This document shows, piece by piece, positions 34,336 to 44,081 of a stretch of 64,000 bases of DNA. The stretch is from NCBI GenBank assembly GCA_030524205.1, contig JAUNGZ010000011.1:1-64000 (forward strand). The letters run 5' to 3'. Made by a program: the position numbers and the translations under genes. Every line of letters starts with the position of its first letter. Position 1 is the stretch's first letter. This DNA is from Eubacteriales bacterium (lineage in GTDB: Bacteria; Bacillota; Clostridia; Oscillospirales; Butyricicoccaceae). The notes beneath the pieces are model-generated. The model saw only the letters and a program-made list of their open reading frames with translations. It did no database searches and had not been told where the DNA came from.

Positions 34336-35367
34336 TCACTTCCACAGAAACGGCGGATACGCGTCCAGATCGCCGCGCAGATACCGGGCGAGCAGCAGCG
34401 CCTGTATGTAGGGCACCACGCCCCATTGCAGCTTTTCCCCTAAATAGGGGTGCGTCAGCGTATCCCTTTTCTTTTCCTGCCAGCTTTTCAAGAATGTTTT
34501 CCGGGCGGCGTCGGTCATCAGCACGGCGCCGCTTTCGCGCGTCTCGAAATCGTCCGGCCCGACCATGCGGTTGTTGACAAGCGTCAGCACGAACCGGTCG
34601 GCCATACATGGCCGCAGCTCCTCCATCAAATCGAGCGCGAGCGACGCCCGCCCCGGCCGGTCCCGATGGAGAAAACCGACATACGCATCCAGCCCGACGC
34701 TTTCCAGCGCGGACGCGCAGTCGTGCGCGAGCAGGCTGTACGCGAACGATAGCATGGCGTTTACGGGGTCGAGCGGCGGCCTGCGGTTGCGCCCATGGTA
34801 ATAAAAGGTCTGCTTTTCGTTTAAGATCATGTCGTCAAAGACGCTGAAATACGCGGTGGCGCCCGTCCCCTCCAAGCCGCGCAGGCTGTCGAGCGAGATT
34901 TCCTCCTTGACGAGCGGGAGCAGCTCCTTGATTTTGGCGGACGCCGCCGCGAGTTTTTCACCGTCCAGCCGCAGGCCGTGGTCGCGCCGGGTACGTTCGA
35001 TGCTCCAGCGCGTGTTGTACAGCTTGCCGAAAATCATCGTCCGTGCGGCGCGGCAGCTTTGCAGCGGATCGTCGGCCACGCGGTATTGCGCACGGCGCAG
35101 CAGCACGTTGCCGCTGCTCTCTCCGCAGACCCGTGCCAGAAACCGTCCCCTCGGCGTGCAGAGCGCAAAGCCGATGCCGCGCTGGGCGCACGCCCCCATC
35201 AGCGCGGGGGACGCGCCCGCATAGGAAAAGGACACGATATCGCGCAGCGTGTGGAGCGGATATCGCGCGACCACCTGTTTTTCCCGGTTTGCCACTACGT
35301 TTTCGCCGTCCAGCGACAGATAGATGTCCTCCGAGGTCACAAAAAGCGTGTTCAGCAGTTGTTTCAC
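34336..35367 (-). CDS. cas1: CRISPR-associated integrase Cas1 (type I-C)
   Basis: This 343-residue protein begins at GTG 35367 (MKQLLNTLFVTSEDIYLSLD) with GGAGGA upstream; the start overlaps the cas4 stop as GTGA. Metal-binding residues are visible in LRGLEGTGATAYFSVFDDMI (Glu) and in VGFLHRDRPGRASLALDLME (His, then Asp and Glu). Length fits type I-C Cas1. It acts with Cas2 and Cas4 in spacer acquisition. A longer frame extending upstream is only the cas4 region read out of frame. Confidence 0.95.
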   Translation of the reverse strand: MKQLLNTLFVTSEDIYLSLDGENVVANREKQVVARYPLHTLRDIVSFSYAGASPALMGACAQRGIGFALCTPRGRFLARVCGESSGNVLLRRAQYRVADDPLQSCRAARTMIFGKLYNTRWSIERTRRDHGLRLDGEKLAAASAKIKELLPLVKEEISLDSLRGLEGTGATAYFSVFDDMILNEKQTFYYHGRNRRPPLDPVNAMLSFAYSLLAHDCASALESVGLDAYVGFLHRDRPGRASLALDLMEELRPCMADRFVLTLVNNRMVGPDDFETRESGAVLMTDAARKTFLKSWQEKKRDTLTHPYLGEKLQWGVVPYIQALLLARYLRGDLDAYPPFLWK

Positions 35368-36026
35368 GGCACATCCTCCATAGCTTCCGACAAGTACTGG
35401 GCGACCGGCCGCGTGCGCAGCAGCTTCGGCAGGCACAGCTCTTTCAGCGAGCACGCGCCGCAGGCCTTGGTCGGCTTGACCTTGGGCGTATAGCCGCGCC
35501 GGTATAGCTGGTGCATTTCTTCGAGCTGATCGCGCACGGTCTGGCGCAGTTCCCCGGTGAACGGAACCGCGGCGCGGCGGCGCGTTTCGCCGAAATAGAG
35601 CGCGCCCTCCGGGATGGAACAGCAGAGCATTTGCTCCAGACACATCGCCTGTCCGCAGAGCTGCAGCGCGTCGCCGCTGCGGTCGTTCGGCGCGCCGCGC
35701 TTGTACTCCACGGGATACGGCTGCCAAAGCCCGTCCCGTCCGGGCAGGGCAATGCCCGTATCCCCGCGGCGGAACTCGACCACGTCGCACTCGCCGGACA
35801 CGCCGAGCGAGGCGGAGAACACGTTCATGCCGCGCGTGACGAGCTTGTCGCCGCGGCTTTCGCGGAAGCCTTTGTCGTGGGCGTTTTGGTGCAGCAGCGT
35901 CCCGTCCACGGTGCGGTAATTTTCCGCCCACTGGTTTTCGATATAGATGAGCGCCCAGCGCCGGCGGCAAAATTTAAAGTGCTGCAAGCCGGAGAGCGGG
36001 AGGAAATCCTCCTCCTTATAGTCCAT
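35364..36026 (-). CDS. cas4: CRISPR-associated exonuclease Cas4
   Basis: This 220-residue protein starts MDYKEEDFLPLSGLQHFKFC and has the RecB-like nuclease motif PYPVEYKRGAPN. Four iron-sulfur cysteines are C20 in HFKFCRRRW plus the C-terminal cluster KACGACSLKELCLPK. Cas4 trims and orients prespacers according to the PAM. The start lies within the last 11 bp of cas7 (ATGGACTATAA), showing tight translational coupling. Confidence 0.95.
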   Translation of the reverse strand: MDYKEEDFLPLSGLQHFKFCRRRWALIYIENQWAENYRTVDGTLLHQNAHDKGFRESRGDKLVTRGMNVFSASLGVSGECDVVEFRRGDTGIALPGRDGLWQPYPVEYKRGAPNDRSGDALQLCGQAMCLEQMLCCSIPEGALYFGETRRRAAVPFTGELRQTVRDQLEEMHQLYRRGYTPKVKPTKACGACSLKELCLPKLLRTRPVAQYLSEAMEDVP

Positions 36027-36858
36027 CGATGATCTCGCAGTGCAGGCCGGGCAGCTCGTCGAGCGTAATGTCATAATCGTCCGCGCAGGTGGGCGCGGAA
36101 ATGCCCGGCTTCAGTTTGCAGTGTACGGAATGATGTACTTTCGCGGAGGAATACTGGCCGGAGGCGCAGTTGTGCTCCCACCAGTAGAGCTTAACGACCT
36201 CTATCGAGCCCTCGGGGCGCGCCGCGGAGGCGTCGTTCTCAAACAGCGTGCGCAGGCACTCCTTGACAATTTGCGCGTCCTCCGCGCTGAAGCCGGTCTT
36301 TTCGGCGAGCTGCACGTTGATCGCGCCCTTGACCTGATATAAGCCGAAGCGGACAAAGTGCTTGGAGCCCATCGTGTCCGAGCTGCGCTTTTCGCCCGGC
36401 TCGCCGTTGACGCTCTTGGTGATCTGCATTGACCGGACCTCGACGGGCGAGATGCTGACCGCCTGATGGACGGAAACCGGTCCGCGCACGCCGACCGACA
36501 CGCCGCCCTTATCCGCTTTAAACGCGAATACCTGCCCGAAAGAGCGCACATCCAGCCATTTTTCGCAGGCGATACGGGCGTATTCGCCCGCGTCCTTGAC
36601 CGCGCCCACCTCTTTGGAGGCGCGCTCGCTCAGGCTCTTGTAGCCGTCGTCGCAGCGGTCGTTCGACTGGACGAAGATTTTTTCGCCCAAATCCTGCATC
36701 CGGTTGCGGAGCTTGCGCTTGATGCACACGTCCGAGATCTCGCCGAAGCCCTCGTAATCCGAGCGGGGGCGGTTGCCGTTCAGCGGGTCGCCGTTGGAGT
36801 TGGCCATGGTCACGCTGACCAGTGCGACAAAGTCGATCTTGTTCTGCAAATTACTCAT
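36016..36858 (-). CDS. cas7: Cascade backbone protein Cas7 (Csd2)
   Basis: This 280-residue protein begins MSNLQNKIDFVALVSVTMAN and has NGDPLNGNRPRSDYEGFGEI, the type I-C Csd2 N-terminal region, with GPVSVHQAVSISPVEVRSMQ in the middle. It binds the crRNA spacer as a helical backbone of the type I-C Cascade. It overlaps cas8c by 8 bp. Confidence 0.95.
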   Translation of the reverse strand: MSNLQNKIDFVALVSVTMANSNGDPLNGNRPRSDYEGFGEISDVCIKRKLRNRMQDLGEKIFVQSNDRCDDGYKSLSERASKEVGAVKDAGEYARIACEKWLDVRSFGQVFAFKADKGGVSVGVRGPVSVHQAVSISPVEVRSMQITKSVNGEPGEKRSSDTMGSKHFVRFGLYQVKGAINVQLAEKTGFSAEDAQIVKECLRTLFENDASAARPEGSIEVVKLYWWEHNCASGQYSSAKVHHSVHCKLKPGISAPTCADDYDITLDELPGLHCEIIDGL

Positions 36859-38620
36859 GTTGTTTACCCTCCGTCTCAGATGTTTCTTTTTTTGTGAAAA
36901 GCGCGGTGCGTTGTTGATAGTAGCCGAGCAGATAAATGTCGTCCAGCGGACTGTTCAGCGCGGGGTCGTTCCAGTCGAGGTTTTCCGCGATCCCGCCGAT
37001 GAGGTTTTTGTAATACCCGCGCAGGCTGGGCGTCAAACGCGCAAAATAGGGGTTCAGCCGCTCTTCGATGATGCGCCACGCATACAGAGGCCTCTGTGCG
37101 AAAACCGTTTGCATGCGTATGGCGTTGGTCTCGCGGCTTTCGTTTTTATCGTAGGTGCTGCGCTCGACGTGCTCCGCGACGGCCAGCAGCCGGCCGAACA
37201 GGTAGCTGCGCTCTTTACAGGATGTATCCAGTGCCAAGTTCCATTCCTCCTTTTTGTCGGTGCGGTATTTTCGGATGACTGCGCACGCCGTTTCGAGCAG
37301 CGTCTCGCGGTTTGCGCGTGTGTACGCCTGCGGCATGCCCGCCCGCGTCGTCAGCGCGCGAATGATATCTGCCGGTATGGGCTTTCGGTCAAGGATACAG
37401 GGGAGCATCTGCTGCACATGCTCCCGCAGCACCCGGTCGTCCGCCTTGACGCGCTCGCCCTGCTCGGTGCCGAACGCGCAGCTGACGATCCGCCGCAGGG
37501 ACGGCGACTGCACGCCGTACCGGTTGGAATGCCAGCAGCAGGTGTTATACCAGCGTTCGATGCGGTCGAGAAAGTCCGAGCCGCGCAGCTCATTGTAGTA
37601 GGTGACGCTCAGCCGTCCGGTCGTGGCCGCGTCGAGCGCGGCGACGACAACGTCGTCCTCCGGCCGCAGCTTCTGCCGGTAGCCGCCGAGCGTTTCGAGT
37701 AAGCTTTTCCGGTAGCTGACAAGATCCGGCTTTTCCGCCGCCGCCGGCAGGCCGAACAGCGCGAACGACGGCACCGGCCGTCCCTCCGGGTTCCAGCACA
37801 GGAACATGCGGCTGCCCATCATCACGCCGTGGTTGGCGGCGACCCAGCGCAGCGCGCTGTGCGCCATCTGTGAGGACGTGTAGCCGACGTTGAACGCCTC
37901 GCTCGCCTTGGTGAAGCGCCCGTGATAGGCAAAGCCCGCGCTGTCCTTGGAGGAGATCAGCTTGGCGTTGCCGTGCAGAGCGACCACGCCCTTTTGGTGC
38001 GTTTCGCAGAAGATATCGGGCTGCCCGGAGAGCATGCAGACGTCCCGGGGACGCTTTTCGCATGCGTCAGCGTAATAGCGGGCAAAGCTGTCGAACAGGG
38101 TCTGGTCGCGCCAGCATTCGGCGGAGGCGTTCTCCGGTTTTGGCAGGACGCGCCAGCGCACCAGCAGCTTGCCGTACTTTTCGGGCTTGTCCTCCGGTTC
38201 GATCAGCCCGGCGGCGGTCAGGTCGGCAAGGATGGAGCCGCCTTTCACATAGGCCAGCACGGCCCGCACCTTGATGTGCGTGAACGCCGAGCCCGCCCAC
38301 GCGGCAAGCTGGTCGACATAGGCCTCGTGCGCCTCGCCGCCGTCCGGCAGCAGGTAGGCGAGCTGGTCGCACAGCGGATGGGGACAGGGCGCGGTACGGT
38401 TCGCGGACTCGATCGTCGCCGGGATGATGGTTTTCACATCCTCCTTAGGCACGGGCTGGGCGCTCAGAAACGCGCCCTCGTCCGAAATTGTGATTTCAAG
38501 CTGCGCGTTCTGCACGATGTGCGAAACGGGCGTCAGCGGTTCCCTTTCGCCCTCGGCCGCCACGCCCGCGCGGTGCGCCTGCGTTTGATAGGTGCGGTAT
38601 GCCGCCCCAAGCAGTCCCAT
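36851..38620 (-). CDS. cas8c: Cascade large subunit Cas8c (Csd1)
   Basis: This 589-residue protein is the expected length for type I-C Csd1, which recognises the PAM and unwinds target DNA. Recognisable stretches are GRFTKASEAFNVGYTSSQMA, HSALRWVAANHGVMMGSRMF and the C-terminal RLTPSLRGYYKNLIGGIAE. In type I-C an internal start within this gene encodes the small Cas11 subunit; I did not map that start here. The gene starts directly at the cas5 stop. Confidence 0.93.
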   Translation of the reverse strand: MGLLGAAYRTYQTQAHRAGVAAEGEREPLTPVSHIVQNAQLEITISDEGAFLSAQPVPKEDVKTIIPATIESANRTAPCPHPLCDQLAYLLPDGGEAHEAYVDQLAAWAGSAFTHIKVRAVLAYVKGGSILADLTAAGLIEPEDKPEKYGKLLVRWRVLPKPENASAECWRDQTLFDSFARYYADACEKRPRDVCMLSGQPDIFCETHQKGVVALHGNAKLISSKDSAGFAYHGRFTKASEAFNVGYTSSQMAHSALRWVAANHGVMMGSRMFLCWNPEGRPVPSFALFGLPAAAEKPDLVSYRKSLLETLGGYRQKLRPEDDVVVAALDAATTGRLSVTYYNELRGSDFLDRIERWYNTCCWHSNRYGVQSPSLRRIVSCAFGTEQGERVKADDRVLREHVQQMLPCILDRKPIPADIIRALTTRAGMPQAYTRANRETLLETACAVIRKYRTDKKEEWNLALDTSCKERSYLFGRLLAVAEHVERSTYDKNESRETNAIRMQTVFAQRPLYAWRIIEERLNPYFARLTPSLRGYYKNLIGGIAENLDWNDPALNSPLDDIYLLGYYQQRTALFTKKETSETEGKQHE

Positions 38621-39346
38621 TCACTCCGCCTCCTTTTCGTTCGCGCCGCTGAAGTTGCCGAACGCCTCGCCAAACGATTTGCACGCCATCTCCCGCACGG
38701 GACGGGCGACCGGGCAGTCCTCCGGCCGGGCGAACTCGATTACGCCCCGGCGCATCACCGGATACCAGAAGCGGACGGTCATTTTGCCCGCTGTTTCCGG
38801 GGAATAGGCTTCGTCCGCGTAGGTCACGCCGTGATAGGTCAGGCCGAAGGCCAGCTCGGGCGTGCCGTCGTAAAAGCTTTCGCCCTCGCCGAACGCGCAG
38901 GGCGACACATAGCCCTGACATTCGCGCACGCCGAGGAAAACGTCGCGCCGCCCGCCGCGCTCGATCATGCGTTTAGCGATGTTGTGGTGCTTGTTTTCGT
39001 TGCGGTCGCCCGCGAGCTCGGGCCGGTTTTCGTTCCATTCAAAGTGCGCGCGCACCTGATAGCGGCAGTCTTTCAAATAGGTATAATAGGAGAGGTCGTT
39101 CCCTTTGTCGCCATAATGGATGGGACGGACGCCCTTGACCTCGGTTTGAATGGGGTTCATCACGCGCACCGCGTCGATAATCCAAATGATGGTCGGCTTC
39201 CAATAGACCGAGCTGAGGATTCCCTTGAGCGCCTCGTAGGTGGGAACCTGCATCGAGCACTTTTCCCCGCCGACGCGCAGAACAGGGTCGGAGAACAGCG
39301 CGTAATCGCCGGTCACCTCAAACTCCACCGTGTTGCGATAGGCCAT
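38621..39346 (-). CDS. cas5: Cas5d pre-crRNA processing protein
   Basis: This 241-residue protein begins [20 protein letters not shown] and contains [20 protein letters not shown] and [20 protein letters not shown], as in the type I-C Cas5d. In I-C systems, which lack Cas6, Cas5d cuts pre-crRNA at the base of the repeat stem, and it then caps the 5' handle. The absence of a cas6 gene is therefore expected. Confidence 0.95.
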   Translation of the reverse strand: MAYRNTVEFEVTGDYALFSDPVLRVGGEKCSMQVPTYEALKGILSSVYWKPTIIWIIDAVRVMNPIQTEVKGVRPIHYGDKGNDLSYYTYLKDCRYQVRAHFEWNENRPELAGDRNENKHHNIAKRMIERGGRRDVFLGVRECQGYVSPCAFGEGESFYDGTPELAFGLTYHGVTYADEAYSPETAGKMTVRFWYPVMRRGVIEFARPEDCPVARPVREMACKSFGEAFGNFSGANEKEAE

Positions 39347-39347
39347 G

Positions 39348-41747
39348 CTACACCTCCAAAAATGTATTGACGTCCCCGTCGGGGATAAAGCCCGTCTGCT
39401 CGGAATAGCATTCCTCCCGCAGCGCGAGCGCCGCGCCGCCGCAGACGGGATACACGCCGCCGCGTTTCAGCAGGCGGTCGAGCTCGTATTGATACAGCGA
39501 GACGGAAAACTGTCCGGTCTGCCGGAACAGCGTAAGCCGGTAGGCGAGATCGTACTGCGCCCGCTCCGACCCGAGCGCCTCGATCAGCGCCGCGCCCGCG
39601 CCGAACGGAACCAGCACGTCGGTCGTACAATCGTCGAACACGTGGAACGCCTGTCCGGCGGAGGCGAACGCCTGCCCGAGCAGATAATCGCCCTGCGCCG
39701 CGCAGTGGCCGCGCCCCGTTTGGTTGACGGATAGATAATCGAGCAGCGTTTGCCCGTCCGGCAGCGGATAATCCTGCGCGCCCCGCTTCATTTCGGCGTA
39801 GAGCGTGCGGTAATAGGCGCGCACGGCGGCTTCGTCCGCGAGGTCGCGCGCAAAGGAAGCGGGGTTTCGCTCAAATTCCAGCAAAACCGAGGCCATCGCC
39901 TGCTGGGACTGGGCGATTTCCCTCAGATGCGAAAGGTTTTCGCCGCGCAGCCGGACGAGATAGACCGGACACAGTTCGCCGCGCTCGCCGCTGCGGTTGC
40001 AGCGCCCGGCGGCCTGGATGGCGTTGTCCAGCCCGGCGAGCACACGGACGACGCAGCCGAAGGAAAAATCGACCCCGGCCTCGACCAGCTGCGTGGACAC
40101 GCAGATCAGCGGCGCGCAGGCGTCCGGCGGCGCTTTCTGAAGCTCGTCCAGCAGGGCGGTGATTTGGTTCAGCGTACCGATGCGGTGCGCCATGCACATC
40201 GCGTTTGATAAATGGAACAGCCGCCCGCTCCATTGCTTCCGCAGCGCGGCATAGAGCGCCCGCGCCTGCGCGCGGGTGTTGCAGATCAGCAGCAGGCTGC
40301 CGCGCTCGTCCGCGCGCGCCGCCGCGAAGTCCGCCAGCCCATCCACGGTAAAGCCCGGCGGATCGGCACGGCTGATCAACTCCGTGCGGCGGAACGCCTG
40401 CCGCCACGCGCTGTCCAGCGGCACAAGCTCGGGCGCGTCCGCGAACCGCAGGCGGTGCTCGGCGTATTCGAGACAGGGCTGCGTGGCCGAGCAGAGCACG
40501 ACCGACGCGCCGCAAAAGCCGGAAAGATAGCCAAGCGCCAAATTAAATTGGGATAACAGGTTCCGCGGGACCTGCTGCACCTCGTCGATAATGATCACGC
40601 TGCCGCGCAGCGCGCCCATGCGCCGGATGCAGGAGGTCTGCCCGGCGAACAGCGTGTTCAGCAGCTGAACGAGCGTAGTGATCACAATGGGCGAGCGCCA
40701 GGTTTCGAGCAGCAGTTCGTTTTCGTCCAGCTCATCGCCGCCGGGATTTTCCCGCACGGCGTTCGAGTGGTGCTCCAAAATCAGACCGTCGCCGCCGACC
40801 CAGTTCCGAATGACCTTGGCGTTCTGTTCCAGCACGCTGAGCAAAGGGATAACAAAGAAGATCCGCGTTTTTCCCCTTGCGGCGGCGGCCAGCGCGTAGC
40901 GCAGCGTCGCGAGCGTTTTGCCGCCGCCGGTGGGCACGGTCAGCCGGTACACGCCGCTGCCCCGGTCCGCCGCCGCGCGGCAGCAGTCGGAAATGGCTTT
41001 CCTCGCCCGGTCGATGTCCGACGCGCCGGAAAACGCCGCGAGCCGCGTTTCAAACGCAGTAAGCAGACCGTCCCAGTCGACGGCTGCGTCCTCCGCCGGA
41101 ACGGCTGCGCGCGCGTATTCGGCGGTGTCCCGCCGGTCGCCCTCGATGACCGCGGCCAGCGTCTGCCGGGCGAGCAGACCCAGATAAAACAGCATCTCCC
41201 CATCGTCGCCGGCCAGCGGCCGCAAACGGCCGGCCGCCTCCGTTACCTCGGCCGCCGCTTCGTCAAACAGGCGGTCCAGCGTTTGCGTGTCCTCGCAGTC
41301 CCGCAGGAAAGCCGCGCGCGCCTGCGCATAGCCGATGCCCTCGGCGTCCAGCCGGTGCCGGTACCCGTCCGCCCCGTCCGGCGCGATGCAGTCGAACTGG
41401 CCGTGGTGCGCCCCGGAGGCAAAGGCGATCAGCTCGCTCGTCAGGTTGCGAAAGGACTGCCCTTTGTCCGTGTGCCACCGCTCGAGCGCGTAGCGCGCGC
41501 CCGCGAACGTGTGGTTGACGCTGCCGCGCCGCATGTCCTCCCCGTCCGCCAGACGGCGGATGTACCGCTGAAACGCCTCGGAATATTTGCCCATATCGTG
41601 CAGCAGACCGGCGAGAAAGGCCGTTTTTTCCAGTCCCGGCGGCGCGGCGCGGCACGCGTAGGCCGCGCATTGGCGGCAGTGCTCCGCCACCGTCTGGAAT
41701 TCCAATGCACCGGACGCATCCCTGCGAAAGTGTGCGATGCAGCACAA
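39348..41747 (-). CDS. cas3: Cas3 nuclease-helicase (type I-C)
   Basis: This 799-residue protein has an N-terminal HD nuclease ([19 protein letters not shown] and the later GAHHGQFD) and a superfamily 2 helicase. Its helicase motifs are Walker [18 protein letters not shown], a DEVQ-type box [25 protein letters not shown] (motif III) and [14 protein letters not shown] (motif VI). It degrades DNA bound by Cascade. It is the first cas gene; all later genes are 1-4 bp away or overlap, so the locus is one operon. Confidence 0.95.
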   Translation of the reverse strand: MCCIAHFRRDASGALEFQTVAEHCRQCAAYACRAAPPGLEKTAFLAGLLHDMGKYSEAFQRYIRRLADGEDMRRGSVNHTFAGARYALERWHTDKGQSFRNLTSELIAFASGAHHGQFDCIAPDGADGYRHRLDAEGIGYAQARAAFLRDCEDTQTLDRLFDEAAAEVTEAAGRLRPLAGDDGEMLFYLGLLARQTLAAVIEGDRRDTAEYARAAVPAEDAAVDWDGLLTAFETRLAAFSGASDIDRARKAISDCCRAAADRGSGVYRLTVPTGGGKTLATLRYALAAAARGKTRIFFVIPLLSVLEQNAKVIRNWVGGDGLILEHHSNAVRENPGGDELDENELLLETWRSPIVITTLVQLLNTLFAGQTSCIRRMGALRGSVIIIDEVQQVPRNLLSQFNLALGYLSGFCGASVVLCSATQPCLEYAEHRLRFADAPELVPLDSAWRQAFRRTELISRADPPGFTVDGLADFAAARADERGSLLLICNTRAQARALYAALRKQWSGRLFHLSNAMCMAHRIGTLNQITALLDELQKAPPDACAPLICVSTQLVEAGVDFSFGCVVRVLAGLDNAIQAAGRCNRSGERGELCPVYLVRLRGENLSHLREIAQSQQAMASVLLEFERNPASFARDLADEAAVRAYYRTLYAEMKRGAQDYPLPDGQTLLDYLSVNQTGRGHCAAQGDYLLGQAFASAGQAFHVFDDCTTDVLVPFGAGAALIEALGSERAQYDLAYRLTLFRQTGQFSVSLYQYELDRLLKRGGVYPVCGGAALALREECYSEQTGFIPDGDVNTFLEV

Positions 41748-41791
41748 AACAAATCGCCTCCCGTCAACCGCTCCGGTGGTTTATTGCTTTC

Positions 41792-41818
41792 AGTATAGCA
41801 AAAGGGAAGTCCCATAAA
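41792..41818 (-). promoter_or_regulatory. Possible cas operon promoter
   Basis: On the minus strand a TATACT (41792-41797) lies 45 bp upstream of cas3, with a weak TTTATG (41813-41818) 15 bp further upstream. The -35 fit is poor. Confidence 0.35.
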
Positions 41819-42181
41819 CCGGACTTTGGGAGCGGCCATATTTTTTTGGAAGAATATGCCGTGCATATTAGGTAAATCTTGTAAGTTCAGTATAGCACGG
41901 GCGCCGCTTCATTACCATTTAAATTTCTTCCATGTGCGGTTCGACTCGCGCTGTATTTGAAGAATAAAAACGGGGGAGCGCGGTACGCGGCATAGATGAC
42001 ATATATCAGCGAAAATGCTGTGCGGATCATAAAACAGCCCGCCTTCGCTGGGTTCGTGCAGCCGGCGAAGGCGGGCCTTGTGTGCGCTTGATGGCTCCTG
42101 CCCCTGCGCTATGGTGATATCATCACAGAGACGGAGCAACGCATATGATACAGTATTTTCAAATAGTTATGGAGGTTGGGT
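41819..42181. other. Divergent intergenic region between cas3 and the ferredoxin gene
   Basis: No gene is visible. GCCCGCCTTCGC (42037-42048) pairs with GCGAAGGCGGGC (42065-42076), a 12-bp hairpin with a run of T on the minus strand, so it could stop plus-to-minus read-through. A TTGTAA...TATAGC-like stretch near 41879-41898 may be a promoter. Confidence 0.4.
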
Positions 42182-42394
42182 ATGGAAGTGAAGGCAAGAA
42201 AGCGGCGAAAAGCCTTTGTGGACACGGAACTCTGTGTTGCCTGCGGCTGCTGCCAAAAGACGTGCCCCCTAGGGGCCATTGAAATATGGAAGGGGATTAT
42301 GGCGCGGATAGACCATGAGAAATGCGTCGGCTGCGGCAAATGCGCCGGAGAGTGCCCTGCAACGGTGATTGCGATTCGGGAGGTTGACGGATGA
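42182..42394 (+). CDS. 2[4Fe-4S] ferredoxin
   Basis: This 70-residue protein has two ferredoxin motifs, CVACGCCQKTCP and CVGCGKCAGECP, each of the C-x2-C-x2-C-x3-C-P form for a [4Fe-4S] cluster. A GGAGG is 6 nt upstream of the ATG at 42182. It overlaps the next gene by 4 bp, so electrons are probably passed to or from that membrane protein. Confidence 0.93.
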   Translation: MEVKARKRRKAFVDTELCVACGCCQKTCPLGAIEIWKGIMARIDHEKCVGCGKCAGECPATVIAIREVDG

Positions 42395-42984
42395 AAAAGC
42401 ATTGGTACGACTATCTCTGGATCGTGTCCCTGACCTATCTGGCGCTGGGATTTTTCAATATTCTGTTTGCGTGGCTCGGCCTGCTGTGCTTTTTTATTCC
42501 GCTGCTTATCTCCGCGGCAGCGGGAACGAAGGGATACTGCAACCGGTACTGCGGCCGGGGACAGCTTTTCAGCCTGCTGGGCGGCCGGTTCGGCCTGTCC
42601 CGAAAAAGGGATGTGCCCGGGTGGATGAAAAGCAAGTGGTTCCGCTATGGCTTTTTGGTGTTCTTTTTCGCCATGTTTTTTCTCATGCTGTGGAATACCT
42701 ACCTTGTGTTCGCCGGCGCGCAAAGCCTGAAACAGGCGGTGACGCTGCTGTGGACCTTTAAGCTGCCGTGGCACTGGGCCTACCACGGCACGCTGTTCCA
42801 CCCGGGCGTTGCGCAGTTCGCCTTTGGATTTTACAGCGTTATGCTGACGTCCACCGTTTTGGGCCTTGTTACCATGGTGCTGTTCAAGCCGCGCAGCTGG
42901 TGCGTCTACTGCCCGATGGGAACGATGACGCAGCTGATCTGCAAGGCAAAATGCGGCAAGCGGGAGCGCGGAGGCGTATTGTGA
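42391..42984 (+). CDS. NapH/NosR-like membrane protein
   Basis: This 197-residue membrane protein has about four transmembrane segments (WIVSLTYLALGFFNILFAWL and GFLVFFFAMFFLMLWNTYLV are two). The cysteine motifs are KGYCNRYCGRGQLF and WCVYCPMGTMTQ. Such pairs match the NapH/NosR/RnfB-like membrane ferredoxin-interacting family, often with quinol or FMN links. It overlaps the ferredoxin gene by ATGA. I infer membrane electron transfer that could feed the downstream thioredoxin and DsrE-like proteins. Confidence 0.7.
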   Translation: MKKHWYDYLWIVSLTYLALGFFNILFAWLGLLCFFIPLLISAAAGTKGYCNRYCGRGQLFSLLGGRFGLSRKRDVPGWMKSKWFRYGFLVFFFAMFFLMLWNTYLVFAGAQSLKQAVTLLWTFKLPWHWAYHGTLFHPGVAQFAFGFYSVMLTSTVLGLVTMVLFKPRSWCVYCPMGTMTQLICKAKCGKRERGGVL

Positions 42985-43057
42985 CAACATCACGGAAAAG
43001 TGGAGGAAAGCCGGGTATAATAGACCCATAAAACAAAAGAAACAGGAGGGCAAGCAA

Positions 43058-43363
43058 ATGTCTGCGATAAATGTCAACAAAAACAATTTCCAAGCCGAGG
43101 TCGTTCATTCGGATAAACCCGTTTTGCTGGATTTCTGGGCGCCCTGGTGCGGCCCCTGCCGCATGGTGGTGCCGCTGGTGGAGGAAATCGCGGAAGAGCG
43201 TTCCGACATCAAGGTATGCAAGGTCAACGTGGATGAGGAACAGGAGCTGGCCGCGCAGTATCAGATCATGAGCATCCCGACGCTGATGGTGTTCAAGGAT
43301 GGCGTGGTGGTCAATCGGGCCATGGGAGCAAGACCCAAGCAGCAGATCCTCGCCATGCTGTAA
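43058..43363 (+). CDS. trx: Thioredoxin
   Basis: This 101-residue protein has FWAPWCGPCRM with the Cys-Gly-Pro-Cys active site near residue 30 and the cis-proline MSIPTLMVF. It reduces disulfides in the cytosol. It follows the ferredoxin/NapH-like pair by 73 bp and precedes a DsrE-like gene by 34 bp. Confidence 0.95.
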   Translation: MSAINVNKNNFQAEVVHSDKPVLLDFWAPWCGPCRMVVPLVEEIAEERSDIKVCKVNVDEEQELAAQYQIMSIPTLMVFKDGVVVNRAMGARPKQQILAML

Positions 43364-43397
43364 CAATCGCTGAGAATAGAGTAAGGAGCCGCACAAA

Positions 43398-43769
43398 ATG
43401 AAACAAACAGATTTTGTCGTTACCCTGTTTGAAGGGAAAGAAAACCCTAACAACTTGACTGTGGCGGTGGTCATGGGGGTCAATGCGCTGAAGCAGGGAC
43501 ATAGCGCCAGCATTATCCTCATGGTTCACGCGGTGGCGCTCGGTCAGCCGGACGCCGCCAAGGGCGTGGATATTGGAGCGCCGTTCCCGGAGGCGGGAGG
43601 CCAGCTGGAGGAATTCCTGCGGCTGGGTGGTCAGGTGTGCATTTGCAGCGCCTGCATGGAGCACAACGGCTTTCAGGCCGAACAGATGGATAAGCGGTAC
43701 GTGCTAATCAACGCACCCGATGTGGTAAGCCTGTTGATGGGAGCCAAGGGTTCTTTGCAGATTACATAA
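43398..43769 (+). CDS. DsrE-like sulfur-relay protein
   Basis: This 123-residue protein reads MKQTDFVVTLFEGKENPNNL with a strand-helix DsrE/DsrF-like fold, and a cysteine motif GGQVCICSACMEHNG in the second half that fits persulfide carriers. It lies right after thioredoxin, which suggests a persulfide or thiol relay. Function is inferred from family fold. Confidence 0.75.
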   Translation: MKQTDFVVTLFEGKENPNNLTVAVVMGVNALKQGHSASIILMVHAVALGQPDAAKGVDIGAPFPEAGGQLEEFLRLGGQVCICSACMEHNGFQAEQMDKRYVLINAPDVVSLLMGAKGSLQIT

Positions 43770-43907
43770 AAAGGAACGACGCCGCAAAAGAATTCCGGCC
43801 GGAGCCGGCCTTGCAAAAGCGCCGCATGGATGGCCGTCTGCCTGCGGCTTACCGCACGCGGTAAAAACAGAATACAGGGAGCCTGCAAGAAGTTCCCCAA
43901 GCTGTAC

Positions 43908-43944
43908 GCCCCGCGCTCTTGACCGAGAGCGCGGGGCGCTTTTT
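43908..43944 (+). terminator. Terminator of the redox operon
   Basis: GCCCCGCGCTCT (43908-43919) pairs with AGAGCGCGGGGC (43926-43937), followed by GCTTTTTG. Confidence 0.9.
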
Positions 43945-44019
43945 GCCGCGCGCAGGTCACAGCGATGCGGCATGGGCGCGGCAGGCAGGAGGCGCTTTAA
44001 AAGAAACAGAATTTTGTGC

Positions 44020-44050
44020 TTGACATGGAGTGCACTTCAAGGTGTACACT
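44020..44050 (+). promoter_or_regulatory. MerR-type promoter with 19-bp spacer (AdhR/NmlR-like)
   Basis: TTGACA (44020-44025) and TACACT (44045-44050) are 19 bp apart, with an imperfect dyad centred on GTGCAC between them. Long spacers with a central dyad are the mark of MerR-family activators. A MerR gene is not in the window. Confidence 0.7.
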
Positions 44051-44081
44051 GCTTGTAAATCAATTTCAGGAGGTCTTTCAA

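Noticed and set aside
34336-35970. A 544-residue minus-strand frame that starts upstream of cas1
   Set aside because: Its first 200 codons read the cas4 gene in the wrong frame; cas1 starts at GTG 35367 with a proper site.
34041-41747. Missing cas6 as a defect of the CRISPR locus
   Set aside because: Type I-C systems use Cas5d for pre-crRNA cleavage, so the lack of cas6 is normal.
41912-42139. A 75-residue minus-strand frame between cas3 and the ferredoxin gene
   Set aside because: No ribosome binding site, no family resemblance, and it spans a GC hairpin.
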